Source: Spirodela intermedia
Lineage: Eukaryota; Streptophyta; Magnoliopsida; Alismatales; Araceae
NCBI GenBank assembly: GCA_902729315.2
Contig: LR746265.1
Location: 7,694,892-7,758,891, forward strand
Direction: 5' to 3'
DNA length: 64,000 bases
The notes beneath the pieces are model-generated. The model had not been told where the DNA came from, did not search any database, and saw only the letters and a list, made by a program, of their open reading frames with translations. Both the position numbers and the translations under genes were made by a program. Below, piece after piece: positions 37,320 through 48,010 of this stretch; the stretch's first letter is position 1; every line of letters begins with the position of its first letter.

Positions 37320-37640
37320 GAAGTATGCATTTGACCATTAGTTTGCTTTTTCTTAAAAATTAAGTCCCAGTAGGCAGATTAGTTTCTTGGCTGATACAGA
37401 AAATTAATTTTTTTTCTTTAAGATGAGTAGATGAACTTGTTCAAATAATTATTTTCATTCTAGGAAATAATTTATAAACATGTTTATTTATGATGAAAAA
37501 TTACATAATCTAACATTGAATCTAGTTTGATTTTTTTTGAAAATATGGTTTTAGGCCTCAAAAATCATGTATATATCAAGTAATATTAAAAAAAATAAAA
37601 AGACCAGAATTAGGAGTTAAAGAAAATTATCAAATGAAAC
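37320..37640 (+). repeat. Family 3' flank, type I, without a gene
   Basis: 'agtttgctttttcttaaaaa', 'tcccagtaggcagattagtt', 'gatgaaaaattacataatc', 'aggcctcaaaaatcatgt' match the flank after copies 1, 4 and B. No family gene sequence precedes it. R3 follows at 39.0 kb after an inserted R2 repeat, so the gene part of this unit was lost. Confidence 0.65.
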
Positions 37641-37849
37641 CATAAAAATTATCAAATGATTGTACACATAGGAAAAAGAGATTCATTACTTAGAAATATG
37701 ATATTACTATATATTCACCTAAAACTTCAACGTATAAGTGATGTGGAAGAAAACCCGCATCACACCTTCCTCCAAAAGGCTTCGAAGATTTTAATATCTA
37801 AACTATCTCTTACTTATAATAAAGATATACTATGATGATGTCACTTGAT

Positions 37850-38990
37850 AAGGGCATTAGAGTACTTATTTCAATCTCTCTCATGTAGGCGAGCAATTGG
37901 CATAGGTTTAAATCTTCTTAAAACTAAAATTCATATTTTTTATCTAATTATTGCAACTTTTTTGTAGATTGCCAGTAAAAGATTAAGTGGTCAGAATCGT
38001 TAAATCATCGACAAAAATTTCATCAATACGATTTGTGAAGTATGGTTATTAAAATTGTTGAACGATTTACGATAAAAAGATCATGAATCAATTGAGTAAA
38101 TCACCTCTGATTGATTAACAAACAAGCCATCGTCGGGAAGAGGATGATCCGCCAAAAGATGAGTCGTCACCTCTTGAGAGCATACGGATGTGATGAAGAG
38201 CCTCCTCTTACTATGCAAACTTGAGGATGAAACTCCTTGACATATGCCCCACCTCCATCCAACTCTTTTTCGTCGGGTGACAGTTATCGGAGAGCTGCAA
38301 AGTTATTATTTTTCTGCTCTACTGAGTGACTACCATCAAAAATGATTCGACAACCTATTGTATTAATCTCTAGACTTCGCAAAGAGATATAAAGATTGTC
38401 CACATCATCTTTGTCCAAAGAAACCGTTTGAGGCTATGGACACTGTACGACAATCCTCCTGAACGCTCAAGATTCTAATACATCATCGACACAACTTAAT
38501 TTCTACTTCATTTACTAATAATTTGTGTGATTTAAATTTTCTAAGTTATACTTTATTCAACTACAATTCTTTTGACTTTTATAGATCTTAATTTGATCAA
38601 TTAAAACGTCTATAGTCACTTACGTATAAATTATCGGGCGGAACTCTATTTCTACTTGATTTGCGTTTGTTGGACATTGACATCACCTCAACGTCAGCAC
38701 CCTTATTTCTTTTTTTTGTAATTTTAAATATATTTTATTTTTATTTCTTAGTATAAAATTGATAAAAACTCATATTCTTTGAAGACAATTCTAAAAAATT
38801 ACCCAATCTTATATTACATCTATGTGATCAACCTAGAAAGTTATCACTATTTTAATAAGTTTTATTAAATTATAATTAATATATTTGTTCAGAAATACTT
38901 TTAAATATCTGAAAATTAATATTTTCTAGTTTTATAAATTTTAAATTTTAGGTGATTTACTATACAACGACTAAGTCACGTCAGCAAGTG
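37850..38990 (+). repeat. Dispersed repeat R2, copy 2
   Basis: About 1.1 kb. It begins near 'ggcattagagtacttatttc' and ends near 'acaacgactaagtcacg'. Shared with 59.19-60.31 kb and 60.64-61.74 kb over its whole length: 'cacctcttgagagcatac', 'gatgaagagcctcctcttac', 'tgtaattttaaatatatttt', 'aaattataattaatatattt'. It separates a type I flank from R3, so it looks like an insertion into the older unit. No coding capacity. Confidence 0.65.
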
Positions 38991-38999
38991 AGTCAATCC

Positions 39000-39690
39000 C
39001 TAGAGTTTGTATTGTTCCATCAAAAGAAATAATAAGAACAACATTTGAAGGAACAAACAACATGTTCCAAGAAAAATGATTGCAAAAGCAAGATATATAG
39101 GTGACAAATGGTAATCATCTAACAACATCAGTATGAAGAACGTCCAAAAAACATCAAGGTGACATGTGACATTGTTCCCACACCACAATAACATGTGATA
39201 TTTCATCTATTTCATCTTATGATCCTTGTGAGAAAATTTTGGCAAAGTTTTTTCACATTCAAATGGCTTTATTTGCTCAAATCATCTACATCAGCATAGA
39301 GACACCTTTTAAGCACCCATACATCACTTCAAATTCATATATGAAGATCATATGAAGTTAAGTCATAATTTCAAATCATTACAAGTCTTAGTATCCCAAA
39401 TGGTTTTGAAGTTAGTAAGTCAAGCAATGTAAATACTGCATCAACTCTACTATGTCGTTCACAATATTATGTGTTGATACAAGCTATAATATGACAACCC
39501 TGAAAATTCGTAATTTATGGAAATAGCTTTAGTTCATCTAAACTATTGTATAATACAACAATAGTAATTCATCCCCTTCATTATGTTGTTATAGGGTTTT
39601 TAGAAAACCAACAGAAGCAAGCAAGTCAATCGTCAGTATGCTTAATCTTGTGCATTAATTTGGTCCGTTCTTGTATAAAGTCACCTCATT
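39000..39690 (+). repeat. Dispersed repeat R3, copy 3 (inverted relative to 6.01-6.71 kb)
   Basis: The reverse complement of the first ~370 bp matches 6.35-6.60 kb with only scattered differences ('atgctgatgtagatgatttg', 'ttttctcacaaggat'). The two copies form an inverted pair about 33 kb apart. Confidence 0.7.
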
Positions 39691-41715
39691 TTCTGAAAAT
39701 AAAATCAAGAAAATAGTGTGTCAAATGTGACCATTAATTATATGTTACCATTAGATTTTCTTGAAGAATAATATCTGACTATACTTTATGATTCCCAATT
39801 AAATAATTACATTTTCCTAATAAAACTCTAAGGGCTTAATGTTTTTTATATTTATCTTCATGTTTTCAATGTCTACTAATAAAAAACTTCTTGATTTCTG
39901 GTAAACGAAGTAGTTCGGATAAAATAAATAATTTACAAAGCCAAACTCTCATACAAATTTAGCTTGAAATTCTTATATAAATCTATGACTGTGGTAGCTG
40001 AATTATTGATTATAGGGATCAACTCTTGTAAATAATTAAATACATAAGCAAGAACGTTAATTTGGTATTTTCTTGATGATAGTGTAGTTTGGATTATATT
40101 TGTACAGTTGGTGAAGATAATGATGAATTGTATCTTGATTTTCTTTATCCCTTTACATTAGGAAGCTGGCTGATTGATGAAGATTTTGTCACTTCAATAA
40201 TGGTAGGAAGATGACATGTTCATTGAGTTTAGGTTTTCAAGTATTGTCTTATTGTTTTTTGACTAGTTATGACAATTTCTCAAATTCATAGTAATTTTTG
40301 CTGTAAAATGTTAGCGATAATCTAAAGATGGTGGAGTTAGAGGCAAATGTATGGATCTTACTAGTTGCTGGACATATACTGAACATATAAAGCTTCTTTT
40401 AGAAGCCTGCTCTATTTTCAACATCTCCCTAGTGAGAGTGCTTAAAATTAGTTAGAAATTTTATTGAAAGTAAGCACTACAACACAAATATCTGAAACTT
40501 AATGATAAATTCAATATCGTTAAAATAACACCTAATAACACAAGTCAAATAGACACATGAAATAATGATACTAATATGAAAAATTATTTTAATAACCAAT
40601 AATAATATAATTATTTTCCAACTATTATTTTTCAATATTTAAACCTTCATGATAAATAATTTATAAAATATAGATAAAATTGATAAATTTAATATCTCAA
40701 ATGATCAAAAGTTTTTATTTAATATTCTTAACAACTATTACACCAAGAAATCTTTCATACTCATTTGTCATCTGAAAAAATTCTCATTAATTTTAAATAG
40801 GCTAATTATTATGATCTATCATTGTTAGTTTATATAAATATTAGTGATTTGGACAATTATTTGGATTATTTTTTGGATATTTCAATATCATTACTATGTG
40901 TTATTCCCGAATTTATCCTGAGTTGAATCCATTATCATGTTTAAAATAAGTTTTATTCATAATTTTGTACACATTGATGAATAATCTTAATTCACCCCAT
41001 CAATCTTGACACATTTTTTTATCATCAAAATGTTATTCATCTACTACTTTAACAATCTGGCTCTTTTTAGTGATAGCAATTGTTTGATTTTAGTTGGCAC
41101 TTAGATCAAGGAAGTGTTGGATTTGTCAAATATTAATTATTCAACCTCAGTACACTATTTTTGTGATCTTCTATCTTGTTAAATTGATGCTAGTCTTAAA
41201 CTTTTTTATTCTAAATGCAAAGGTTATTTGATATTTTGAAGCAGTTTGACCGCCTACCTACATTCATTCTTCAATTTTTCAGTTTGACCAGACCAATCAT
41301 CTAACACTAAAACTATTCATTCTGAGGATCATATCTTGTCTAATTTCACTTTGAAATTTTATACCAGATTTATTACTCTATGAGGCCTGCTACTAATATA
41401 CGATGCCATCCCTTGAGTGATCAAATCAAGATTGATCACAAGTTCTTCCAACAAACATGAAGAAGAAATTCACCATGGTTTTGGTAGACCAAGACATTGA
41501 CTTAGAGTGCATTCAGATTTTTGAAGATGAAGATGGTGATAAAAACTTATTTTTACTGCCTTCTTCTAGTAGGAAAGCTAAGTAAATATATGGTTCATTG
41601 TTGCTTTGATCAGATCGAGGAGGATCTCAGGTAGCTCGATCTTTTTTCATTGATTCATTGTCTCCTTGTCATTTGACTGGCTGACAAGACTAATTTAATT
41701 TACACACAATCTTCT
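39690..41715. other. AT-rich spacer with a diverged type II flank
   Basis: No gene. Around 40.43-41.05 kb phrases such as 'ctattacaccaagaaatctt', 'tcatactcat' and 'tgtttaaaataagttttatt' recall the type II family flank at 22.2-22.7 kb in the same orientation, much diverged. Confidence 0.45.
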
Positions 41716-42003
41716 ACACAAAATATCAACAATGTTCTTGAGATGATAGATGGGCCAAAGCTATGATCATTCCTCTCTATATTTTCTAATCTACAAGCTT
41801 TCTATTACTTTCAAGACCATTTTTCATCTTATAGTCTATGGGTGTTTTGGTTCTTTGTTTGTACTTAAAGACCATACTTCTTTAAGAGTTAACAAATTAT
41901 AATTCACTTATGAATGTTGCATCTTCGAATTTTTTATTTGTATTCCTAGAAAAGATATAAATTCACCAATAATAGTTATCTCAAATTTATTTCCATGATC
42001 TCA
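41716..42003 (-). mobile_element. Copia reverse-transcriptase fragment
   Basis: The minus strand reads, with stops, 'FLGIQIKN', 'LLTLKEVWS' and 'ESNRKLVD' phrases, the counterpart of 7.44-7.80 and 22.73-23.14 kb. It sits directly upstream of, and head-to-head with, the promoter of family copy A. Confidence 0.65.
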
Positions 42004-42042
42004 CAGATTTCCATCAGAAGATGCTGCCAGCAAGTGCAAAAC

Positions 42043-42047
42043 CCAAA

Positions 42048-42090
<43 letters not shown>
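42043..42090. repeat. (GA)n microsatellite
   Basis: About 24 GA units between the Copia fragment and the copy A promoter. Confidence 0.95.
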
Positions 42091-42092
<2 letters not shown>

Positions 42093-42439
42093 GTCAGAGA
42101 TGGATAAACACGGTGGGAATATAAATGGGCATGTGAACCCATTCACTCGTTTCATAATATCCCAAGTTTCTAATTTATGTAGTTCTATTTTTCTCCGTTT
42201 AAAAGGAAGAAAAGTTTGTTATATTTTATTTGAATCCTTCTCGCGCTTTTCCGGGGGTAATAGACTTGAAACTCGGGTTATGTCCTCCATTTACTGTTAC
42301 GATTGGGGGCAATCTGGGAAATTGGGAAGCCCTCCTCTCGCCCTTGCTGGAGGCTATATAAGTACAGCCCGGGAGATGGCCCGCTCTCCATCAACTCATA
42401 GCAAGAGAGCGAAAGAGAGAGGGAGAGAGTAGAGAGAGT
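42091..42439 (+). promoter_or_regulatory. Conserved family promoter, copy A
   Basis: 'gtcagagatggataaacac', 'ttatattttatttgaatcct', a CTCGCGCTTTTCCGGG block, a GGGGGCAATCTGGGAAATT block (42304-42322) and a TATATAAG box (42355-42362) lie about 80 bp before the ATG, with a GA-rich 5' UTR after it. Same layout as copies 2, 3 and 5. Confidence 0.7.
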
Positions 42440-42947
42440 ATGGAGGGGTGGCAGTTTCTGGGATTGGTTAGTTATGGCGGCGAGGTGAGGCGCCGGGGAC
42501 AGTACGCGGCGCTGGCTAGTGAGGAGGAGACGCCCGCTGTGTACAGGCATCCGAGTAGAGGGAACGGCGGCGCGAGCGCGGAGGAATGGCGGCGGCATCG
42601 GAGGGCGGAGCCAGGCTGGCGGCCGCTGCTCGATCCGTTACTGGAGGAGGGAGACGAGGCCGCTCTCCTGGAGGCGTTTTCTAATGTTGCCGCTGTGAAG
42701 AGGAAGAAGCCTCGGAGATCCGTCTCCTTGGCGGCCGCAATGGCACAGGCGTACTCCTGGATCAGAGGGTGATCATCTCTTCTCGCTCTCTATTTCCCTC
42801 TCTATCTGTCTCTCAATAAGAGGAGGAATCATTTTTTTTTAGGGATCTGGACGATAACCTCTGCTCCCTTTTCTTCCCAACTAACGCAGGGAATTCGTTG
42901 GTGAATCGGCCTTCCCGACTTCCGTTCCATGGACCATGACATTCTGA
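42440..42947 (+). CDS. Small-gene-family copy A, intact two-exon gene of unknown function
   Basis: Exon 1 is 42440-42768, a 121-bp phase-2 intron spans 42769-42889 (GTGATC...AACGCAG), and exon 2 is 42890-42947 (58 bp, TGA). The product is 128 residues: MEGWQFLGLVSYGGEVRRRG start, acidic EEET stretch, HRRAEPGWRPLLDPLLEEGD with the core Trp at residue 60, basic KRKKPRR patch at about 87-93, and the exon-2 tail GEFVGESAFPTSVPWTMTF. It aligns end to end with copy 2 despite lying 30 kb away in the opposite orientation. The basic patch could act in nuclear targeting, which is inference. No secretion signal is seen. It is the best-preserved copy, with full promoter and 3' UTR. Function is not recognised. 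Confidence 0.72.
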
Positions 42948-43165
42948 GCCGTACGGTAACGGCAAGACGAAGAAAGCGGCAGAGAGCTGTCGGGTGGAGA
43001 TCCTCTCCTTCATTCTCCTTCTCTGCTCTTCTGTTTTCCCCCTTATTCCCGCGGAAAGCATGCGACCCATTGTACAGATCGAAGCCACTCAGTCTGCTGC
43101 TCAGGCGGGAGATAGTTTATGTCATCTCCAAATTCCTCTGATTGTGTCTGTCAAGATCTGACGTC
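42948..43165 (+). other. Conserved 3' UTR module, copy A
   Basis: Shared with copies 1-5 and B: 'gcggcagagagctgtc', 'cccccttattcccgcg', 'agcatgcg', 'ctgctgctcaggcgggagat', 'tcaagatctgacg'. The conservation is as strong as in the coding exons, which fits recent duplication. Confidence 0.6.
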
Positions 43166-43192
43166 CAATCCGTCTTTCCAGCAGATGATTTG

Positions 43193-43228
<36 letters not shown>

Positions 43229-43589
43229 CTTTTGCGTCTCTCCCCTTCCGCTTCTCCCGGCCCGTAGCGAGAAGCAGCCGCGGCTTCTTCCTCTTTCATA
43301 TCTTCCCCCTCTTCTTTTTTCCCGAATCGGAGACCTCAGCGGTTGTCCATGGAACTCCCATGGCTGTCTCGACAGTAGATCTAAGACGTTCACTGCCTCG
43401 ACAGTAGCTCTAGTTGGTTAGCGACGATATCGCATGCTTCTACCCTGCTCAACAAATCAGTCGACTCTCTTGCTTTGATACCTATTCCAGGTTGAGGTGT
43501 CACTACGCAGACAAGCTAGCCGACTACTTCAACTCGTCAGGAAGATTGGTCATTCGTCTGATTGTTCATGTTTTATCGGTCAGACAATG
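43166..43589. other. Unrecognised segment between copies A and B
   Basis: A GA tract (43194-43221) is followed by GC-richer sequence containing a 20-bp near-repeat around 'ctcgacagtag' (at about 43368 and 43396). The open frame 43119-43421 has no recognisable domain. It replaces the promoter expected before copy B. Confidence 0.4.
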
Positions 43590-43599
43590 CTAACTGTAC

Positions 43600-43633
<34 letters not shown>

Positions 43634-43700
43634 GAGAGAGATGAGAGAGAGGTGAGAGAGAGATGAGAGAGAGAGAGAGAGAGAGAGAGAAGTGGAGAGA

Positions 43701-43741
<41 letters not shown>

Positions 43742-43884
43742 AGATGAGAGAGAGATGAGAGAGAGAGAGAGAGAGATGAGAGAGAGATGAGAGAGAGATG
43801 AGAGAGAGATGAGAGAGAGATGAGAGAGAGAGAGAGAGAGATGAGAGAGAGAGATGAGAGAGAGATGAGAGAGAGAGAGAGAGT
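43600..43884. repeat. GA / ATGAGAGAG minisatellite before copy B
   Basis: GA repeats mixed with about twenty ATGAGAGAG units reach the start codon of copy B. They are absent before the other copies, which have only plain GA here. The 288-codon minus-strand Ser/Leu frame (43580-44446) is an artefact. Confidence 0.9.
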
Positions 43885-44375
43885 ATGGAGGGGATGAAGT
43901 TACAGGGATTGGTGAGTTACTGCGGCAAGGTGAGGCGCCGGAGACAGTGCGCGGCGCTGGCGAAGGAGGAGGAGACAGCCGCCGTGCACAGGCATCCGAG
44001 TAGCAGGAGCGGCGCCGCGAGCGCGAGGAGACTGCGGCGGCCGCGCAGGGCGGAGACACACTGGCGACCGGTGCTCGATCCGATACCGGAGGAGGAGGTC
44101 TTCCCGAGGGAAGCGAGGCGGCGAATCCGACTGTTGCCGCTGCGAAGAGGAAGAGGCCTGGGAGACCCATCTCCTTGGCGGCCGCAATGGCGGGGGTGCG
44201 CTTCTGGTTCAGAAGGTCATCATCTCTTCTCGCTCTCCAGTTTCCTCCTCTATCTCTCTCATCGTTCCGTGGATCTCGAGGACGATCTCTTATCCTTCTT
44301 CTCCGCAACCAACACAGGGATATCGGCGGTGAATCGGCCTTCCCGACTTCCGTTCCCTGGACCATGACATTCTGA
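43885..44375 (+). pseudogene. Small-gene-family copy B, one-base deletion in exon 1
   Basis: Starts MEGMKLQGLVSYCGKVRRRR and keeps the HWRPVLDPIPEEEVFP core. One base is missing at about 44113/44114, where copy 2 has GAAGACGAG and this copy GAAGCGAG, so the frame shifts just after the core. In the other frame the rest is intact: KRKRPGR patch, donor GAAG|GTCATC (44215/44216), acceptor ACACAG at 44317, and exon 2 at 44318-44375 (58 bp) reading RDIGGESAFPTSVPWTMTF. Shifted reading from the ATG continues to 44367 through the intron. With its promoter also replaced by a minisatellite it is probably inactive. A single sequencing error would restore the frame but not the promoter. Confidence 0.75.
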
Positions 44376-44960
44376 GCCACACAGCAAATGGAAGACGAAG
44401 CAGCAGGAGATGAACCGTCGAGAGGAAGTCCTGATCCAGCCTCCATTCTTCCTCTGCTTTCCTATTCTTCGTTTCCCCCTTATTTCCGCCAAAAAGCATG
44501 CGGCGTGCTGTATAGATCATGGCAAATCAGGCGCTGCTCAGGCTGATTTATGTCTTCTTCAACATTCCCATGAGCAGGTTGGTTTAAGATCTGACGTTCA
44601 TCGACATGGTACGCAAAATCTTCTAGTATCGTTCATTGACGTTCATCTTTAGAAATTATCATTGGACACTTAGTTTGCTTTTTTCTTCATAATTTTTGTC
44701 TCAGTAGGCCGACTGGTTTCTTAGTTGTTATAAGATGAGTAGACAAACTTGTTTGAATAGTTATTTTTATGCCCGAAAATGATCTCTAAAGATATTTATG
44801 ATGAAAACATACCAAATCCAAGATCCAAATCTTTAGATCTAGTCTAATTTGTTTTCAAAAATTTTGTTTCAGGCCTCAAAAATATTAAAACAAATCAAAA
44901 GAAGCAAAGATATGAGTTTAAGTATTATAAGAATAAAAAAATTTCAAGTTAAACCATTGG
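44376..44960 (+). repeat. 3' UTR and type I 3' flank, copy B
   Basis: 44376-44640 is the conserved 3' UTR module. 44640-44960 is the type I flank ('agtttgcttttttcttcata', 'tctcagtaggccgactggtt', 'caggcctcaaa'). Confidence 0.65.
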
Positions 44961-44989
44961 AAAAGAGGCGAATGAATCAACCCATAGAG

Positions 44990-45720
44990 TCATATACATA
45001 TCAGCGAGAGTAAGTGCCAAGGCTCTAAAATGGCTGCAAGATTCCGTCGGCAAAACCCCTATCACTAGTACTTGCATATCAAACAATAACTCTAAAGAAA
45101 GGAGTCACATTATGAATTGAGATCCTCTGTAGAATTGGGAGCCATAGACCAGGATGATGACCAGAATGTGTAGTACGTGAATATCCATATGCTGATTGTA
45201 GACAGAAGAAATCCAACCATCTCGTCCGAAATCCCATCTCTTCTAGATAAAATTTCCCTGGCTCCAATCAGTGCCACGAAAGAATTGGGGATGCGAAATG
45301 AAAGCAGCAACACAATCATTTAGGGGTAAAATATAAAGAGAAATGATGAAAACTACCAAGATACTCCTCGGAATGAGGTCAAACCCTGATGGGACTATGA
45401 AGCCATAATCGCCTCTATGAAATATGCATCGTACTGTGCAAATTCTCATCCATGCTCATTTCCAGCATGCAGTTCAGCTGGTGGTGGCGGAGTTCATCAA
45501 TGATCGTTCTCTGCGCAAGCGGATTCTCCTACCTGAGAAATGAATCTTCGACAATGCGTCGATCGGGACAAAGGAACTTACTAGCATAAAGGGAGATCTC
45601 CTCCTCCAGAGGCCAGAGAGATTCTCTGGATTTTTCCAGCTGAAGCCCTGCACTCTGAGCTCCGGCCAGTGTTTGAGAGGAGAAAGAGGAGTGGGAAAGG
45701 TACTAGCCACAATGGGCCAG
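44990..45720. other. Unrecognised segment, moderate GC
   Basis: Several minus-strand open frames of 62-78 codons overlap here (45079-45710) and none shows a recognisable domain. It could be a decayed gene. I cannot support a specific call. Confidence 0.3.
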
Positions 45721-46734
45721 CCCAGCCGTGCTAAATGGGTAGTCTCTCACATCTTTCTCCCTATTCAATTATCTATCAACCTGTCTATGCCTATGTTTGT
45801 GGCACAAATTTCCATTCAACATTAGTTTATTCATTTCATGCATGAATATTGATTGTTTTATCCATGAGTTTCTCTTAATGTATAGCTTTTTGTCGATAAT
45901 CAATGGTCTATAGATCATACAAATTTATGATTCTAGTATGCGGAATTCACCAAATTATCTTTTACTGAATTTTTTTCATCATTAAAAAAGTTATACCTCT
46001 AAAACCTACAAAAAAAATGATCTCTGTCTATGAGAAATATGTACTCCTGTGTATGAGACTAAGAGTCCAACCTTCACCAGGTTAGGAACACAGCAGGAAC
46101 AATTCCAGAGCAATCCCCAAATAACGGAAGACTGGAGGACTTGGAGCCTTGGCATTTACTCTCGCTGGTATGTATATATCATAGATTGCTTGCTGAACAT
46201 GACTAGAAATATAGCACCTGATCTTCGTTTAAATCTCCATATATTGACATACTTGCTTATGTGCTGCATCATATCACATTGACTGAGATTCAGATATCCT
46301 TGTTATGTAATTAGCCACCATTTATTGGCAGTATGTTGCAATATATGCAATAAATGAAGTTTTGGTGGCACCCATTTTTATGGTTTCAATGATGGGTCGA
46401 TAATTTCGCAGATGTTATATGTAGACTTCAAAGTTCGTCTCCATGAGAGTACAAAGTTTAAATTGAAACATAGCTCAAAGTTTTGGATAAGAGACCTAGA
46501 ACATTGTCGAACATATTATATCTTGATTGAAGGTGTCTAGAACATGCTAGCCAGGGTCCCTTCTATGTTACATGTTATCATGCATAGCGTGGTCTTCGCT
46601 GGCTAAGAGGATGAGAGTAGACAAGAGAACTTAGGCACTCATAAGCACTGAGGTCTTATTTCTTCAGGCTCTCTGCAGGTAGTAGACATCATATATGATG
46701 TACCTGCTGATTATTTTAAGGTACTCACTATAGT
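45720..46734. other. Spacer downstream of the first lectin gene
   Basis: AT-rich. The last 100 bp probably includes the 3' UTR of the minus-strand lectin gene. The frame 46049-46282 is unrecognised. Confidence 0.5.
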
Positions 46735-47208
46735 TCAAGGGTTTTTGACCGCCGGAGCTGGCAGAGTGGAAGTCACATTCTTGCGGGGCGCTATGGTCAC
46801 CCCGGCACCAAAGACGTTGGTGCCTGTTGCCCAGATCGCGCGTGCTCCCTCGTAGATGACAACATTGCGATCAGGTTGGAGGATAAGGACGTAGTCTGCG
46901 ATGCCACCATTGGTGTTTGTCGCCCACACTGCACGGCTGCCGGTGTATATAACGAAGTTCCCATCGCTCTGCATTGTGGCACGGCAGTTCGTTCCCCTGC
47001 CGTTTGTACCGGAAGCCCACACGGCACCACCATCGTACAATACCAGGTTGCAGTCGCTCTGCATAGTGAAAACATAGTTGTTATAGTTCAAGGATTGGCG
47101 TTGGGTGAGGGTCTGTCCGCTACGAAGGGTGTTCCTGGCCGAGCATGGGGACGAGAGAAGACATAGGAGAATCAGTAGGGGGAGGGAAATCAGCTTTCTT
47201 GCCGCCAT
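46735..47208 (-). CDS. Monocot mannose-binding lectin (GNA / bulb-lectin family)
   Basis: Single-exon gene, 157 residues. Residues 1-24 form a signal peptide (MAARKLISLPLLILLCLLSS, cleavage expected after CSA). The mature part is one beta-prism II domain with three mannose-binding QxDxNxVxY motifs: QSDCNLVLY (50-58), QSDGNFVIY (80-88) and QPDRNVVIY (111-119), all complete. Cys53 and Cys75 match the family's intradomain disulfide. The tail after about residue 135, rich in Ala/Pro/Asn, is probably a removed propeptide. The product should enter the secretory pathway and bind mannose glycans; the family is linked to storage and defence. A TATA box lies about 90 bp upstream. A partner lectin gene is 7 kb away on the other strand. 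Confidence 0.95.
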   Translation of the reverse strand: MAARKLISLPLLILLCLLSSPCSARNTLRSGQTLTQRQSLNYNNYVFTMQSDCNLVLYDGGAVWASGTNGRGTNCRATMQSDGNFVIYTGSRAVWATNTNGGIADYVLILQPDRNVVIYEGARAIWATGTNVFGAGVTIAPRKNVTSTLPAPAVKNP

Positions 47209-47296
47209 CGTCGCTTGCCCAGAGTCTCGGAAGGCAATGCTGCTCTCGTAGGAACTTAAAAAACTGGGGGTGCAAGAACATCATGAAAACGCTCTC

Positions 47297-47305
47297 TATT
47301 TATAA
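47297..47305 (-). promoter_or_regulatory. TATA box of the 46.7-kb lectin gene
   Basis: TTATAAATA on the minus strand, about 90 bp upstream of the start codon, a normal distance allowing for a 50-60 nt 5' UTR. Confidence 0.7.
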
Positions 47306-47764
47306 GGACATGTAGTCATCCGATGAGAGCTTGGTGTAATGGTTCATGACTTCATGACTAGTCCTCAGGTAAGAGAGGATCATGACGATTGGGTGGCAAA
47401 ATATTCGTCGAAGCCTGTCCACATTTAGTTGGCGGCAGATTCAATGAAGAAGCATTCAATGCGACTCGATTGACATGACGAATAGCGTCCTCTTTTACGT
47501 TCGCTTGGGCCACAGACTTTGATATCCCACCGATATGAGGCCGACATATCGATGCCAAATCACAAAGTGAAGGTACGACATGAAGTGGATTTATCTAGTT
47601 CCAGATGGACGGTCTGAAGAGAACCAGCTGGATTTTCTCATTCAGATGTTTTTTGGGGCGTCATTGCCTTCAATCATGCAATGTTTCTTTGATGACTTCT
47701 TCAAGAGATTTCAAGTTATGAAACCATTCAATACCGAGCATGTGGAGTTCACCAGGGACCATGG
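47306..47764. other. Upstream region of the first lectin gene
   Basis: No recognised gene. Two short frames (47358-47558 minus and 47580-47801 plus) have no known domain. Confidence 0.45.
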
Positions 47765-48010
47765 ACTTCAATGTTCTACCCATGATCAAGTCACATGCTA
47801 AAGCCATATGAGAAGGTAGGTAGATGCTGTGCATTGCTTTCCACACAGAACATCACACGTAGACGGTCACGAGATTTGAAGTCCACCATGGACCACCGAC
47901 TTCAATGTTCTACCCATGACCGAGTCACATACTAAACCCACATGAGATAGAGGTAGGAAGAAGTGGACACTGTGCATTGCTTTCCACCCAGAACATCACA
48001 CGTGGACGGT
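47765..48010 (+). repeat. Tandem duplication, period about 134 bp
   Basis: 'acttcaatgttctacccatg' begins at 47765 and again at 47899. Each unit continues through 'gagtcaca' / 'aagtcaca', 'tgtgcattgctttccac' and 'agaacatcacacgt', ending with 'agacggt' (47867) and 'ggacggt' (48010). Confidence 0.85.

Noticed and set aside
43580-44446. 288-codon minus-strand frame over copy B
   Set aside because: Half is CT-repeat Ser/Leu and half is the antisense shadow of copy B exon 1. No conserved counterpart exists in other copies.
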